64,000 nucleotides of DNA from Aporrectodea caliginosa (GCA_020284085.1 JACEVL010000468.1:441001-505000), one strand, 5' to 3'; positions 22,735-34,702 are shown, counted from the first letter of the stretch. Numbers and translations are program-made. The notes: generated by a model not told the origin, from the letters alone.

Positions 22735-23330
22735 TTTGCCCTGAGGTACTTCATTCCCAAGGTCTTAGAAATTATAAAAGTGGTGTATTCTGGTACGGCT
22801 ACCCCTCATCCATGTCAATTAATGAAAGAAACACTGAGAGCAACGGCGTTGAAGCGTTGTATTGTAATAGAGATACGCTGGAATAAGAAGCTGGACTCTC
22901 TGGGTTCGCCGGTTGCTAGTGTCAGATGGCGTCCCAGGTCTGAAATAAAATCAAGGCCTTTGTTGTAGCAATCGGAATGAAAACGTGAGTGTCAAGGAGG
23001 GCGGTGTATTTCTGGTTCTTTCTGTCCTCTGCCAAGCCGGCCGCTGCTCCGGCTCGGGTGGCTGATGCGGCAAGGTAAGACGGTGCCAGCGTGTCCACCA
23101 CCGTGGCATCCCATACCAGGCCTCTGCCGGCTCTCCAAGGAATAAGAGTCATGCCATCCGGTCTTGTGCCGTCCGATCGAAGCAGGCCTTGAGGTTCCTT
23201 GGTCGTCGGGAACCCTGCTTTAACTAGAGCCCGGTAGAACAGGTCGTTGAGGACACCATGGCGAGCCACACGACCAAAGCCCAACGAACAAGACAAGCCG
23301 TGCTCGCCCCTTGCGGTAACAAGTGCGCCA
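22735..23330 (-). mobile_element. LINE C-terminus, LVWDATVVDTLAPSY family
   Basis: The minus strand codes GLSCSLGFGRVARHGVLNDL, FYRALVKAGFPTTKEPQGLL, RPDGMTLIPWRAGRGLVWDA, TVVDTLAPSYLAASATRAGA and KYTALLDTHVFIPIA. This block is familiar from the C-terminal part of non-LTR retrotransposon ORFs in many marine invertebrates (established family pattern, from memory). A frameshift follows PIATTKAL. The element ends at the ATT array. Confidence 0.8.
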
Positions 23331-23334
23331 CAAA

Positions 23335-23830
23335 CAATCTGAGATGAAGGGAAACAGTATCAATCTTATTGAGCTGAAGACGGCCACCAAGCCATATGAA
23401 TTGTGTCTTGTCAGGATTCAGCCGCAGGCGGTTAGAGGAGAGCCATGCGTCTATGGCAGAGGAAGCCTCTAACAACCGCTCTACCATTTGAACAGCAGAA
23501 GATGCTGGGCCATGTAAAAGGGCCTGGGTATCGTCGGCAAATTGATGGGAAGAGACCCCAAACAGTTGGAAAATACCTCCAAGGTCTGAGGTAGCCTATA
23601 CAGAACAAATAGTAGAGGAGCAAGAAAAGCGCATTGAGGAAGACTATAGGGGACAGTGACCCAAGGAGTGCGGTAAGAACCAAAGACCACGGATATAGTC
23701 CTATCAGTAAGAAAAGATTGGAACCAAAGGAGAGCCCTGTCCGTGATGCCAAAAGAATTAGGTAGCCGGCTAAGGAGGATGGAACGGTCCACTGTGTCGA
23801 ATGCTGCGCTGATGTCATACTTGTTGCAGA
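23335..23830 (-). mobile_element. L2/CR1-type LINE RT fragment
   Basis: Minus-strand blocks DRSILLSRLPNSFGITDRAL, WFQSFLTDRTISVVFGSYRT and SSNRLRLNPDKTQFIWLGGR are RT palm and thumb regions. The PQGSVLGP block is altered to PQCAFLAP and frames shift between blocks. It abuts the LINE of the other family at about 23333. Confidence 0.8.
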
Positions 23831-23913
23831 TCTGTGGCTGTCACTTCACATTTCGCTCTGTTAAAGACGAGACTGCACATTCTGCCTCCAAAGAATCTAT
23901 GTCTGCCTCAACC

Positions 23914-24138
<225 letters not shown>

Positions 24139-24142
24139 TTAA

Positions 24143-24420
24143 AATTTTTTTTTGCCCCGAGGTATACATGATCCCTCAGGGACTTAAACATTAATTAAGA
24201 ACAGTAAAATTCGTCTGGAACGGCACCTAATCGTCGTTAAGGTCCAGTGTGGCAAAAGTACCGCGGAAAGCCACCGCATTGAACCGCTGGATCATTACAG
24301 ATATGCGCTGAAATAGGTAGGAGGTTTCGCGTGCATCTAAAGGATGAAATAAAGGCCAAGCCTTCAGAACTCACCGGGCCCATGGTTTCGAAGGCCAGAG
24401 GGACAAAGTGATAGACGACT
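24143..24420 (-). mobile_element. LINE C-terminus with (AAT)n tail
   Basis: The minus strand codes IQRFNAVAFRGTFATLDLND then D and a stop, followed by a 3' end with AGTCCCTGAGGGATCATGTA. The tail is the ATT array at 23914-24138; a second ATT array (24425-24492) lies on its 5' side. Confidence 0.75.
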
Positions 24421-24423
24421 TAG

Positions 24424-24424
<1 letters not shown>

Positions 24425-24492
<68 letters not shown>
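24425..24492. repeat. (ATT)n microsatellite
   Basis: Uninterrupted ATT run on the 5' side of the LINE fragment. Confidence 0.95.
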
Positions 24493-24539
24493 CATGGAGA
24501 AACACAGAGTTGAAAACGAATTCCATACTCAAATAAAAA

Positions 24540-24722
24540 ATAAAACGTAAATATTGTTAAGGGTCTACTGCTGTGTTCGCTATGCCTTTGCAGAAGAACC
24601 ACCAACCACAGACCGAGAAATTGAACTGCGAAGGTTTTGTCCTACACTGTTTCTTGTAAATATTTTAATTATGAATTTTAAATGCTAGTAACTGTTGTCT
24701 ATTAAATTGAATTGAATTGATT
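24540..24722 (+). mobile_element. LINE 3' end with TTGAA tail
   Basis: CAGAAGAACCACCAACCACAGACCGAG and the end ATTAAATTGAATTGAATTGA. It is related to 1700-1915. Confidence 0.45.
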
Positions 24723-24849
24723 TTGGGTTTCTTAAAAGTTGACTGGATAATGTCATTAGTTAATATGTTATTTCATTCATCGTTTATTGAAGCCCAAAAA
24801 TGTCGACATAAGAAACAACAGTTCTATATGAAATAGCTAAAGGGTTTGG

Positions 24850-25253
24850 GGCAATTGTAGACCAAAAAGAGACCAACGCTTAAACGGTACTGTTTATTAC
24901 AATCAGTAGGCCTACCGATGGCTACAATAAACAGTTTGTGATGGTAAAATCTGAACGATTGAAATGCTTGCTTCATAAACATGACTTAATAATCAAAAGT
25001 GAAACTTATCTAGGCCTCATATATAGCGGCCACTGTCTCTGTAGGGGAAGTTTACAGATAGTGCGAATAATGTTCTTTCGTGGTTCTTCTATGACGTTAA
25101 AAGCAAAACTATTGCATTTGAACTAGACTTTAATTAGTAATAGGTTTCAAATAATGCTAACTAAATAATGATTTCATCAAGATATTTTACGGGGCTGATA
25201 CTGTGCGCTTTTCAATCAATGTAATAAATTATTATCATGAAACTAATGCACAC
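24850..25253. repeat. Duplicated MMP intron 1 segment (right copy)
   Basis: Matches 3200-3546; see that entry. No exon seen. Confidence 0.65.
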
Positions 25254-25376
25254 AATTTGTTCTTCTCTGGTTACTGGTCCTCCTCGTTGACTCCCTTGAC
25301 GCTGTTCCAACGGCGCCGATAGAGTGGCTGTAATGCCCAGCACCACGACCACCAAAGCGAGCAGTGTCGAATGCAT
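25254..25376 (-). CDS. MMP copy A, exon 1: signal peptide
   Basis: The start codon is at 25376-25374. The minus strand codes MHSTLLALVVVVLGITATLS and then APLEQRQGSQ and RGGPVTREEQI up to the donor ATT|gtgtgc. Residues 4-20 form a hydrophobic core and cleavage is likely after Ala22 or nearby, so the protein enters the secretory pathway. The exon is 41 codons, phase 0 at the donor. Copy C preserves the same length and donor. The exon belongs to copy A because it lies upstream in the same orientation and no other MMP body intervenes. The link across the missing prodomain exon is inferred. Confidence 0.8.
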
Positions 25377-25453
25377 CTTTCCTCTTCTGTGTCTTCTCTA
25401 GATTCGGTGATTCTTCCAAACAGCTGCAGTGATCTGTGGCCAATGAAGCGGGG

Positions 25454-25462
25454 CTTTTATAG
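25454..25462 (-). promoter_or_regulatory. TATA box of MMP copy A
   Basis: CTATAAAAG on the minus strand, about 80 bases before the start codon, which leaves room for a 50-base 5' leader. The match in copy C is mutated. Confidence 0.6.
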
Positions 25463-25696
25463 ATGCCAATCATGTAAGTCTTGACGCAGTTTAGTATCGA
25501 TTGACACATTGACAGCATGTCATGAAGCGATTTTTTCGAAATACCCCACCCACCTGACTGCAGAACACTTTTGATGGCAGCAATCGTGATATCTTATTTT
25601 TCTTAAGCGCGAAAAATCACATGCGTTTTTCTGTAAGGCAGCTGTCTGTGCAAAACCTTATTTTTTTTACTTAACGCGAAGGGGTTCCATAAAATC

Positions 25697-25919
25697 ATGT
25701 ATTGTATTGTATTTGAACACTTGTTATAGCGCCTCAACCAGATTTCCCATTCAGAGGCGCTCCCGACTACTGCTGTAGTCGGAGTTTCACGCCGAAGCGC
25801 ATGAGCAATTGCGAGTGAAGAACTTGCCCAGGGTCCCTACGCAGCGGCTTTGAGGTGGATTCGAACCCGCAACCCTCCAGCTGCAAGGCACCGAACATAC
25901 CCCCAAACCACCGCGCCCC
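25697..25919 (-). mobile_element. tRNA-derived SINE, family 1
   Basis: In minus sense it begins TGGGGCGCGGTGGTTTGGGG (A-box-like GCGGTGGTTTGGGG), has the B-box GGGTTCGAATCC, a body with CGCAATTGCTCATGCGCTTCGG and ends GGCGCTATAACAAGTG plus a CAATACAATAC tail. The tail resembles the L2/CR1-type LINE ends in this window, as expected for a SINE that borrows LINE machinery. Confidence 0.88.
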
Positions 25920-25921
25920 AG

Positions 25922-26092
25922 TATATTGTGTTGTGTTGTGTGTTGTATTGTACTCCACGTTTATAATGCGACCGAGCCACCCGCAGTAAAGATCCGAGAA
26001 ATTAATCTCTGATAAACCGACCCGACCGGGAAGCGAACCCGGGGCGCCGGCGTGACGAGCAGGCACCAGCCCACTCGGCCACTCAGGATCCT
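25922..26092 (-). mobile_element. tRNA-derived SINE, Leu/Ser-like head
   Basis: In minus sense it begins GGATCCTGAGTGGCCGAGTG (A-box TGGCCGAGTGG) with B-box GGGTTCGCTTCCC, ending in ATTATAAACGTGGAGTACAA and a TACAACACACAAC-type tail. The head looks like a tRNA of the long-variable-arm class. It lies head-to-tail with the family 1 SINE. Confidence 0.8.
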
Positions 26093-26332
26093 TATGTATG
26101 TATGTATGTATGTATGTATGTATGTATGTATGTATGTATGTATGTATGTATGTATGTATGTATGTATGTATGTATGTATGTATGTATGTATGTATGTATG
26201 TATGTATGTATGTATGTATGTATGTATGTATGTATGTATGTATGTATGTATGTATGTATGTATGTATGTATGTATGTATGTATGTATGTATGTATGTATG
26301 TATGTATGTATGTATGTATGTATGTATGTATG
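26093..26332. repeat. (TATG)n microsatellite, 240 bases
   Basis: About 60 uninterrupted TATG units located at the position where copies at 1-120 and 4010-4050 have decayed TATG-rich sequence. All ORFs here are artefacts. Confidence 0.98.
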
Positions 26333-26339
26333 TCTGTGT

Positions 26340-27500
26340 GCATGCATGTGTGAATGTATGTATGCATGCTATCAATTTATGCAATGTGATAAACTACAAT
26401 TTGATAATGTTCCTTACAATCATCGGAAATGTGCACTGAAACAGGGCAACATAAGTCTCATAAACAGAATTGGTAAGTTTCAGCGAGATATAGTTTCTGT
26501 AAGATTATAGTCTCAAGACTATTCTATTTTGCTGCATAGCAAAGTTGATAGTCCTTCGATGGCCCATATTAAATAAGGTCATCGACCATGTTACCATCAC
26601 ATTCTGATTCCTGTGATATTTGCCCGCGTCACATCAACTGAATACAGTGTTGCGACATACTTCTGTGTAGTGGTGAATGAAGTTAGTTGTGTTTCTACAG
26701 GTGCTATTTTTTCAAAGTTTCGCTTTATTCACCTGTACGCAACAGCCACGTCACTCTAGGCCACACTGTCCAAAAGGGTAGGCCTATACACCACTTCGAA
26801 ACCATTAGGCCTATAATCGTCAGCTAGCTATTGAGGCAAAAAGTTTTTTTAAAATGCGTGAGATGCAGGAGAAAAGTACAATTTTTATTCTGCATTTCAC
26901 TTGTCTTTTCTTAAAACTTGTTTTCAGCAATACTCTGCCGAAGAGCATTTGATGGTTTCGATGCAGTTGCGGACATATTTTTTCAGCACTCGGCTCAGAC
27001 TGGATTTTTAATTATAGATCATAATTTTTTACTTATTATAGATGTGAAGCCTACATGAGATGGATGCGACGCGGTGATCCAGCGCATTAGGTCTAAAATG
27101 CATTGATTTCAGGTTCCGGTTTGCTGAGCGGACTCCAGAGTTACGGTCCTGTGCAAAATGTGTTTGTACAATTTTCTCTGTCAACAATCTATTAATTAGG
27201 TAAATGAGCAAGCTGGGAAGTAAACGGTAAGTCCTGTAATCGTAATATACTGTGCCGTCTCTTTAGTGGGAGATATTATTAGTTGTAATTGTAATTAGTA
27301 ATTTCTACTGCACCTGTGTATAATGCACAAGGCATCAACAGGCCGGATTAACCACTCGATTATAAACAGAGGGCCTCTTTTTGTACTGGGCATGAGATGA
27401 CGGATATGCCGTGAAGATATGACAATCAATTATTTGTAGAGCGGGTTAAAGCACCATAGTCCTTATATTATTTTCAAGGGACAAATTATTAGTCAGGGCA
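26340..27500. repeat. Duplicated MMP upstream segment (right copy)
   Basis: Matches 540-1700 collinearly. It lies about 1 kb upstream of copy A exon 1 and may contain distal promoter elements. No gene seen. Confidence 0.75.
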
Positions 27501-27566
27501 CAACTTCAAGGCTTTTGTACATTAGCTGATATAATGAAGTAATAGTAACAGTACGTTGCCTAATGT

Positions 27567-27791
27567 ATGTACATGTATGAACACTTGTTATAGCTCCCCT
27601 TCAAGATTTCTACTCAGAGGCGCTCCCGACTACATCGCGGACACTGAATCGGAGTTTCACGCCGAAGCGCATGAGCAATTGCGAGTGAAGGACTTGCCCA
27701 ATGCCCAGGGTTCCTACGCGGCGGCTTGAGTTGGATTCGAACCCGCAACCCTCCGGCTGCAAGGCACCGAACACCCCTACACTACCGCGCC
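27567..27791 (-). mobile_element. tRNA-derived SINE, family 1, with target duplication
   Basis: In minus sense it begins GGGCGCGGTAGTGTAGGGGT, with B-box GGGTTCGAATCC and the same body as 25697-25919. It is flanked by CCTAATGT at 27559-27566 and 27792-27799, a target-site duplication. Confidence 0.88.
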
Positions 27792-27869
27792 CCTAATGTT
27801 ACAATACGGTTGCTATAGAAAAACGTGTAAGCTATATTCGCTTTGACATTTTAAATAAAGTTTTTTGCT

Positions 27870-28250
27870 TTCTGAATTAATTAGAAATTTCGCAGGAATT
27901 TGTCTTCTGTTTAATTTCACGAAGCAACACGCCCTCTATTGAAAAAATCTCATTTCCTCACAAGAAGAAGCAAAATAGAATTTCTCAAAGCCAAATAATT
28001 GACCAAAGAAATTTAATTTTTATATCCGCATGATGGATGGTCGCAAATCGAATGAATCGTGTTAGTGAAATTGCTACTGTATAATTTTAGAATTGAACTC
28101 TTTTCGGCTGTTCGAAATTTTACCAAAGCACTAGTGATCTACAGAGATTGAATTCATTTGAAAATATGAATTACAGAAATCAAAACTATTGAAAATAAAG
28201 CAGAAATTCCAAACAAAATGCTCAAACGAAATAAAGCGAAGATAATCTCA
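27870..28250. repeat. Duplicated 3' flank of MMP copy B
   Basis: Matches 13195-13580 downstream of copy A. Confidence 0.75.
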
Positions 28251-28253
28251 TTA

Positions 28254-28259
28254 TTTATT
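28254..28259 (-). terminator. Polyadenylation signal of MMP copy B
   Basis: AATAAA on the minus strand in the position corresponding to 13567-13572. Confidence 0.5.
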
Positions 28260-28470
28260 CTATACTATAACGTTAGTATTATTAACACCATCCCACGACT
28301 CGGCGCTGAAAGAAGCTTCAGCAACGAGACCTTGTCGTGGCATTGGTTCGGGTGGTAGATCTTTTGGTGGCGATGATGGGATTAGTGGCGTAGATCTATC
28401 TTGGTTGATATTGGTAAAGTAGTCTCGCAAGGTGCCACAATTGACGAGCAGCTCGACAATCATGGCTTTC
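28260..28470 (-). pseudogene. MMP copy B, last exon, with early stop
   Basis: The acceptor ttgtacag at 28471 is conserved. In the phase set by the preceding exon (LYG, phase 1), the reading is GKP followed by TGA. A 3-base difference from copy A precedes the shared TTGTC. Another frame is open to the end (ending LVAEASFSAESWDG), matching the nucleotide sequence of copy A's end in a different frame. Copy B therefore cannot make a copy A-like tail. Confidence 0.75.
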
Positions 28471-28689
28471 CTGTACAAATCATCAAGGCGTAATACATTA
28501 ATACGTTTTTTTCTTCTTCATTTTTATACTGTTTTGAATTGTGTTTATAATGTACTGTGTACTATGTACTATACTGTTTGCATTACTGTATGAAACTTGA
28601 TGTTGCACTGTTTGTTAAGGATTTAGCTATCACTAATTCAAATTTCAAATTTCTGAAATGTTGTTTTAGGTGTCCCTAGTTAGCGGGAT

Positions 28690-28800
28690 CTTGATCCTTT
28701 TGGGACTCCTCTTGCGGCCAATCCTGATATTTTATGTTAAATGTTATGTGATTTTTAGTTGACATGGCTTCAATAAAAGAGTTTTGATTGATTGATTGAT
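28690..28800 (+). mobile_element. Repeat 3' end with (GATT)n tail
   Basis: ATGGCTTCAATAAAAGAGTTTTGATTGATTGATTGAT, a LINE-like end with polyadenylation-like AATAAA and a tandem tail. Family not assigned. Confidence 0.45.
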
Positions 28801-28829
28801 ACAAACAAAGCTATTTACACTGTAAATCC

Positions 28830-31800
28830 TCAGAACGCCGGACGCGTCCGGCAGCACATCTCACGCGTTCTATAAATGAACACGGGCGTTTAAAAATATG
28901 AACACGCGTGTTCAATACGACGCGTCGTGCGTTCATGTTACGGAAAAACAGACATGTAGCCTACGTCAAAGACGCTGTATTGCTGTAACTGTATAGGCCT
29001 ATAGGTCTAAGGGGAAAATTGTCCATGATAAGCCTGCTTAGAAATGCAGAATTTATTATGTAGCCTAAATGATTAAAAAAATTATCGAAATCAAGTCAGA
29101 AGACTTCAAACAACGATAATGGCGCGATATAATATGCTAACAATCAAAATCGACATGTAGGCCTAACACTGAAGCCTATACGATAAAAACAATTATAAAT
29201 GGCATGAATAACCTTTAAATTCGTTTAGCATTTGTACATGAAGTAAGTTGAATAAAAGTGTAGACTACGTTGGAGCTGCACTTTTGAACACCGGTGTTCA
29301 ATTAAGGACTCGTTGGTATGCTATATTTGAACGCATGCGTTCAATTTTTGACCACGACATGATGAATATTAATCTCGTCTTCGTCCGCGAATTCGTGATC
29401 TTGTCGAATAGTTCACCAAGTTTGTGTTAAATATTCAGTCGGGCATCGCAGTAGAAATTTTTATGAAATCGAGATATTATAATAATCTTATGTTTCGCTT
29501 TGTTTACGATATATTTTTTCATTTTGCAAAGCCATACGTCCATCGAGGCTCAACCATATGGTTCATGAATATTAAAATTACGTCTACGTACGCGACCCAC
29601 TTTCGTTTTTGGCGGAATGGCGGTTATGTTTCGAAAAAATCTGTTGGAAAGGTTCATTTTGTGCTTAAAATTGTTGTAAAACTACACAAGCGTGAGTATT
29701 TTTCCACACGAAATGTGCAAACGTGACCTCATTATATTCAGTAGCAAATTTGCAAAGTAGGCTACTTTAGACGCTATAGCCTATGCATAGTACTTGTAAT
29801 ATCGCAACTTCTGATTCCTCGGTATCAATTTATTATGGAAGGCAATTAACCCATTAGCACCTAACATGGATAATAACCCATTTAGCACTTAACATGGATG
29901 GATAATAATTGCTTTCGGTGCGATTCTTGTATTTTTGGGAACAATTTTTTCTCAGATTTAAAGACTCCTTGAGGCTTGCGCCAGATCATTTCAGCATGAA
30001 GCAAATTTCAGAGTGGCATGCGGGTACGCAGCACAGAAATATTACAATTTAAAAGTGCATGTACATCGTCATCACAAACAGGTCATAAATACTGCTGTCA
30101 AATTTGCTGATTAAGGGTCAGATCCAATAACTTCAAGTGACAAGGGCGAAGTAGTCGGTAGTGGTGTTTCACTGCCTGAATTTGATGTTGTTTAACATGC
30201 TTCCGATAGCATTTGGGAATTTATAAAGTTTATAATTAAATGTGATTTTTTTCTTTACAGATTAAAAAACGTAAAGTTGATGTTAGAGTTCATTATTAAG
30301 TAGACAGTGTTAACTGCTAGAATAGATAATAGATTGGATCCCAAAAGTCTCTTTAAAACACATCAATTTCAAAACAGGCTTTCGAGTGGTCCATTAGAAG
30401 TTTGGGGATTATTACGATTATGATTATTTGTGTGGTCTCTTTTTGTATAGGGTGCTGGCCGAATGTTACTCGTGTACCAGTAGTTCACTTGTAGAGCACG
30501 AGACACATTTCAGCCAGGGAAGTGAGAAGGAAAGAGGCCAGCATTTTCCAGCTTTCTCTGTAATAGTTGTGTTGAAGGTCAGTGACCGTTGATTCAGAAA
30601 GTTTTCTGTGGTCTAATTTTTATTACAATTTCTCATTGCTATAAATTTACACAAAATGCAAGGAGCAATTCAATGTGCCATGGTGAAAACAAATAATTTA
30701 TAATAATGGTTTGCAAATTAGGCCTACTGTTGAATGTAAGTTCTTTTTAAGGATATTATAACAGTTTCATTAGTTGAATGTTCAAGCCATTTTATAAACT
30801 AAAACTGATACATTTTCAGCTGCTCAAATATATTTCCATATTTGATATTTTCAACCTATGCAGTGTACCTAAGCTATAGGACAATGATGATTCGTACAAT
30901 TGCTTCTCTCTGTGTCTTCGTGCCTGCCTTTCAATGTGCATAATGTTCAATCAAACGTCATCTATTACATTTTTACACATACTGTAGTACTAGTCATTCT
31001 GAATGTTGTGCACTTTGTTTCAGATCATTGCAGACAATGCATGCTGTGGCACAGTCTTTGGAGACAGCGGAGAGTGAGCCCTGCATATCGTTGCTCTGAC
31101 AGTGAGCGACGACATACCCGCATTTTCATTGTGGGTGTCACTGGGTGACACAGCTGTGACTAAAGTGCCAAAGACCAATATTCTGAGTGCCACCCTGCTG
31201 CTGCTTGTCTCACACTATATTTTCGACCTAGAATACTCTAGGTTTTATGCTAATCTTTTGGGCGTTCTCCAAACTCTGACAATTATGTGAAGGACACCAG
31301 CAAGCAGTTCAAATTTTTCATTACAAAACTGTGCTGTTATTTAAAGTTTGCCGGAGTCATTACCCGAGATTAACTACGTCTTATCCTGTGACACTGACAA
31401 AATCTTACAGAACCATTATTTGCAGGATTTTCAGTTGCTAAAGTTGAATGTGAAATTTGAATGTTAACAATTATCATCAATGTCAATGGCATTGTAATTA
31501 ATTTCAAGTTAATCATTATTTGCAGGATTTTCAGTTGCAGGATATTTGTAGTTCTATGTTCTGTTGGAATTGCATACATGTGTGCTTTTATATTTTTGAT
31601 TAGCATTTGGATTTAAATTTAAATATCCATGAGACTTGGTTGTGGGTCATTCACATATATATTATATCCGGACAGAGGGAGGGAGGGTCATGCAAATGCG
31701 GACAAGGGAGGAAGTCTTATGGCTTAAGATGGGTCTGCATGTACATGTACAAGGCTTTTAGTTCAACCTGCTTTAAGCACTAACTTCATTTATAAGATGG

Positions 31801-32690
31801 GAGACATTGATTCAGTTTTTACAGCTTTGAGTGCTGTAATTGACGTATGGAAACTTGCTTTACTTTCAAGTTTCAAATAGCATGTATATATTCAGACAAT
31901 TCAATTATGCATGTGCTTATAAATTAAGATATAGAACAAGAAGTTTTGTAAGGGTGTCTTCTGCATGTTAGTGCATTATAATTGTTACCTGGCTTTGGAG
32001 TGCAGACGTCTGCAAAGTGGGAGAGTAAGGCCAAAAGCGGACAAAGGGTGATGGAGGGTCCAAAGGAGGTATTTTTGGGGGCGTCCTTTATGGACGAACC
32101 CTTGCTGTGCAATTGCATTGAAGTATGATTATTTTATATCTCAATTCTGACTTTCATATAATAGCTGTGCTAATATTTTGTCTTAATTTTTGAATATATT
32201 AGGCCTATACATGCAATTGCTTTCGTTATATTGTATTGTATATTATGTATATATACGTGTATTCTCTCAACTCTGAAGATGTGTGGTTATGGCAAGTGTT
32301 CATAGGTTGGGAACACTAGTGTTCATGAAGAGCACATTGTTGTGTTCCTTTCATGAGCACTAGCGTTTAGAGCAGGGTTTGAACGCCCGGACGCGTTCTA
32401 TTAGTGTTACATTTACGCGTTAAAGCATTTGCACACGTCATGCGTTAACGAGTAGAACACCCATCAAGCGTTTAAAAATCGTAACACTAGTGTTCATAAA
32501 TTTAATGCTAGCGTTAACATTAGAAACGCCGGACGCGTTCTATTAGTGACGCGCATAGGTGTTCAATAATCATAACACTAGTGTTCAAAAACTTAACGCC
32601 AGCGTTAACATTAGAAACGCCCGGACGCGTTCTATTAGTGTTACAATTTGGCGTTTAAAAATGTGTTCTAGTTGTGAACACTCGGCTTTA
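28830..32690. other. Region bounded by palindrome clusters
   Basis: Two clusters (28830-29345 and 32300-32690) hold perfect palindromes of one pattern: GAACACGCGTGTTC (28900-28913), GAACACCGGTGTTC (29286-29299), GAACGCATGCGTTC (29329-29342), GAACACTAGTGTTC (32311-32324), AACACTAGTGTT (32483-32494, 32574-32585) and GCCGGACGCGTCCGGC (28837-28852). GGACGCGTTCTATTAGTG recurs three times near 32396, 32531 and 32621. The outer ends show short inverted similarity: ACACTGTAAATCC at 28818 and, opposite strand, ACACTCTAAAGCC at 32694. The inside (29350-32300) has no recognisable gene. Confidence 0.5.
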
Positions 32691-32873
32691 GAGTGTAGAT
32701 GCTATTTAGATGCAGTATATTGGTTCCTTTCATATAATTTACCATTAGGACTTTTAATGCTACTAAAACAAAAGAAATCATTTTTGCTTTTAGAATTATC
32801 ATTTAGACCTACAGTAACTTTTCTCCCACTTCATGTTATCATTTTGTTGCTCTTCTTTTATAATTCGAAACGG

Positions 32874-33135
32874 TAACCGATCTTCTAATCAAGTGGTTAG
32901 ACGCTTGAATTGTCAACCAAGAAGCCGGGGTTTCAAATCTCTGCCAGGGTTAAAATTTGTTTCTAGATTTCGGATCCACGTTCCCCAGCTGTGACCATAC
33001 ACTGACCATACACTGTAGGTGAGATGATCAGGCGGCGAGGGAGAGAACTAGTCACCCATCCTCATAGGCAGAGGTAAAGAAAATGGAGTAGCTAATACCT
33101 CATACCCATGGCTGCTTCAGGGCTAGCATAAAGTA
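32874..33135 (+). mobile_element. tRNA-derived SINE, family 2
   Basis: The head CTTCTAATCAAGTGGTTAGACG (A-box) and GGGGTTTCAAATC (B-box-like) is tRNA-related. The body with GATGATCAGGCGGCGAGGGA and CTCATACCCATGGCTGCTTC matches 14104-14385. A pyrimidine-rich CTTCTTCCTC tract follows (33140-33300). Confidence 0.75.
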
Positions 33136-33655
33136 CTTTTCTTCTTCCTCTTCTCCCTCTCAGTCTCCTTCCCTTTTCCTCTTCTTCTTCCTCTTCCTAT
33201 TCCTTCGTTTTCTCCTTCTATTCTTCGTCTTATGCTGCTTCTTTCTTTTTTTCATCTTTTTTTACTTTTCTTCTTCTTCGCATTCTCAGCGTTATTCTTC
33301 TTGAGCAGATGTAAGAAGATTATGTTGGATAGAAATGTAACGTTGTAGACTTTGATAGTTGAGACGAAAAGAAATTAAAGACGACTTCTGGTAAAAGTTA
33401 TCTAATTGTCTGAATGAAAACGCAGACCACGTGTCCGTGTAGCATAATACTAATACTTTTGTTTCAGAGACAAATGAAGTGATGTAAAGGGAAAGGAATT
33501 TCAGACATTTTACATTGGTGTTATGTTAGTAGATATCTTACACCATAACATGCCTATAAGAGAACAGGTAACAAACTCAGTAAATCATTAGTGTTTTTGT
33601 AGCAGACAAAATTGGCTAGGAATTTCTAAGCTATGAGAAATAATTATAAACGAAC

Positions 33656-33854
33656 CGTAGAGGTTCTGGATGCCGACATCCAGATGTTGGCATCCAGACT
33701 TGGTTGTCGATGTCGTCAGGGTCAAGGGTGGGGAATCCGCGTTTCTCCCAACGCTGTATGTATTCATTATAGAGGAAGGCAACGTTGAATGACCTAGGCC
33801 AATAGAATGGCCATTGGCCAATCTCATGTGTAGCAGTCCACAGCAAGTTTGTGC
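33656..33854 (-). pseudogene. MMP copy B, zinc exon, frameshifted
   Basis: The splice sites are conserved (ttcgcag acceptor, G|gttcg donor) but the exon is 199 bases against 174 in copy A. Reading starts NLLWTATHEIG, then a 7-base insertion resembling a local duplication (GGCCAATGGCCAT) breaks the zinc motif. GHSIGLGHS continues in the next frame, FPTLDPDDID returns to the first frame, and GIQNLYG is again in the second frame after an inserted repeat of the ATCCAGATG/ATCCAGA type. No single frame contains an HExxHxxGxxH motif, so the enzyme would be inactive. Confidence 0.9.
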
Positions 33855-33899
33855 CTGCGAAAGCATCGATGCATTTGGATTAATATGCAGGTAATATGT

Positions 33900-34690
33900 A
33901 ATCTTATGTAAAGAATAATTTGCCTAGAATCAAGCGCAACACATCTGAAATTTGCATCTGAAGAATTGATTGTTAAGCAATGTTCCCTAAGCTCCAGGCA
34001 TGCTCGCAAGTCCGCGCAAGCACCTATGACACCCATGCAATTGACGTAACAGATGAGCATTTTAAATACTTTACAATCAGGCAAAAGGTGTCCATTTTTC
34101 TTTATTAAAGTTCAAATTTAAATAGAAATTAAGTCGCACAGCGGCATAGGCACGCTGCAATACAGTGCTTGAAAACAACGGAAATTAAATTACGTTCATC
34201 TGTATAACGCGGTCATTATTAAAGAAAGTTATTTGGTTTTAATAAATGGGAATCTGTTAAAGGCTTCATTTGTGACCTTGGTAGACTAGACTTACATCAC
34301 ATTATTAAGAAACGTCGCATGATGTTCTATAGGCGACTAGTTCATTCGACATCTAATTTTCTCCAGGATATTTTCTGGTGTTACTTTCTTTGTGACTCTG
34401 AACTCGTCGGCATCTTGAACGGTAAATTTACTTGCATAAATGATCTTTACGAACATTTTCGCAGTCTGTGCGTTTGATTTTATGTTTGTTCAGATTTATG
34501 CATGTTTTGTTTCTGCCTCCGGGCGTAATAAAAGTACTGATTAAAATAAAAAATTGTTCCCCATGTGTCTTGCAGTCACCGCTCAGGAGATGACAAGGCT
34601 TGCACACTTGTATCTTTGCCTTAAAGGGCAACGCTGTAATGTTGAGACGCCTTTCTTAAGTTGCTTTGTGATCATTCATATATGCTCCAC
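33900..34690. other. Intron of MMP copy B, nothing seen
   Basis: AT-rich, no exon or delimited repeat. Confidence 0.4.
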
Positions 34691-34702
34691 AGTTCATGCA
34701 TA

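Noticed and set aside
25766..26070. Possible genuine tRNA genes because of A and B boxes
   Set aside because: The acceptor stems do not pair and both are followed by SINE bodies and LINE-like tails, so they are SINE heads.
25767..26510. ORFs of 83-205 codons with YIHT or MYVC repeats
   Set aside because: Translations of the TATG microsatellite; the flanks are SINE sequence.
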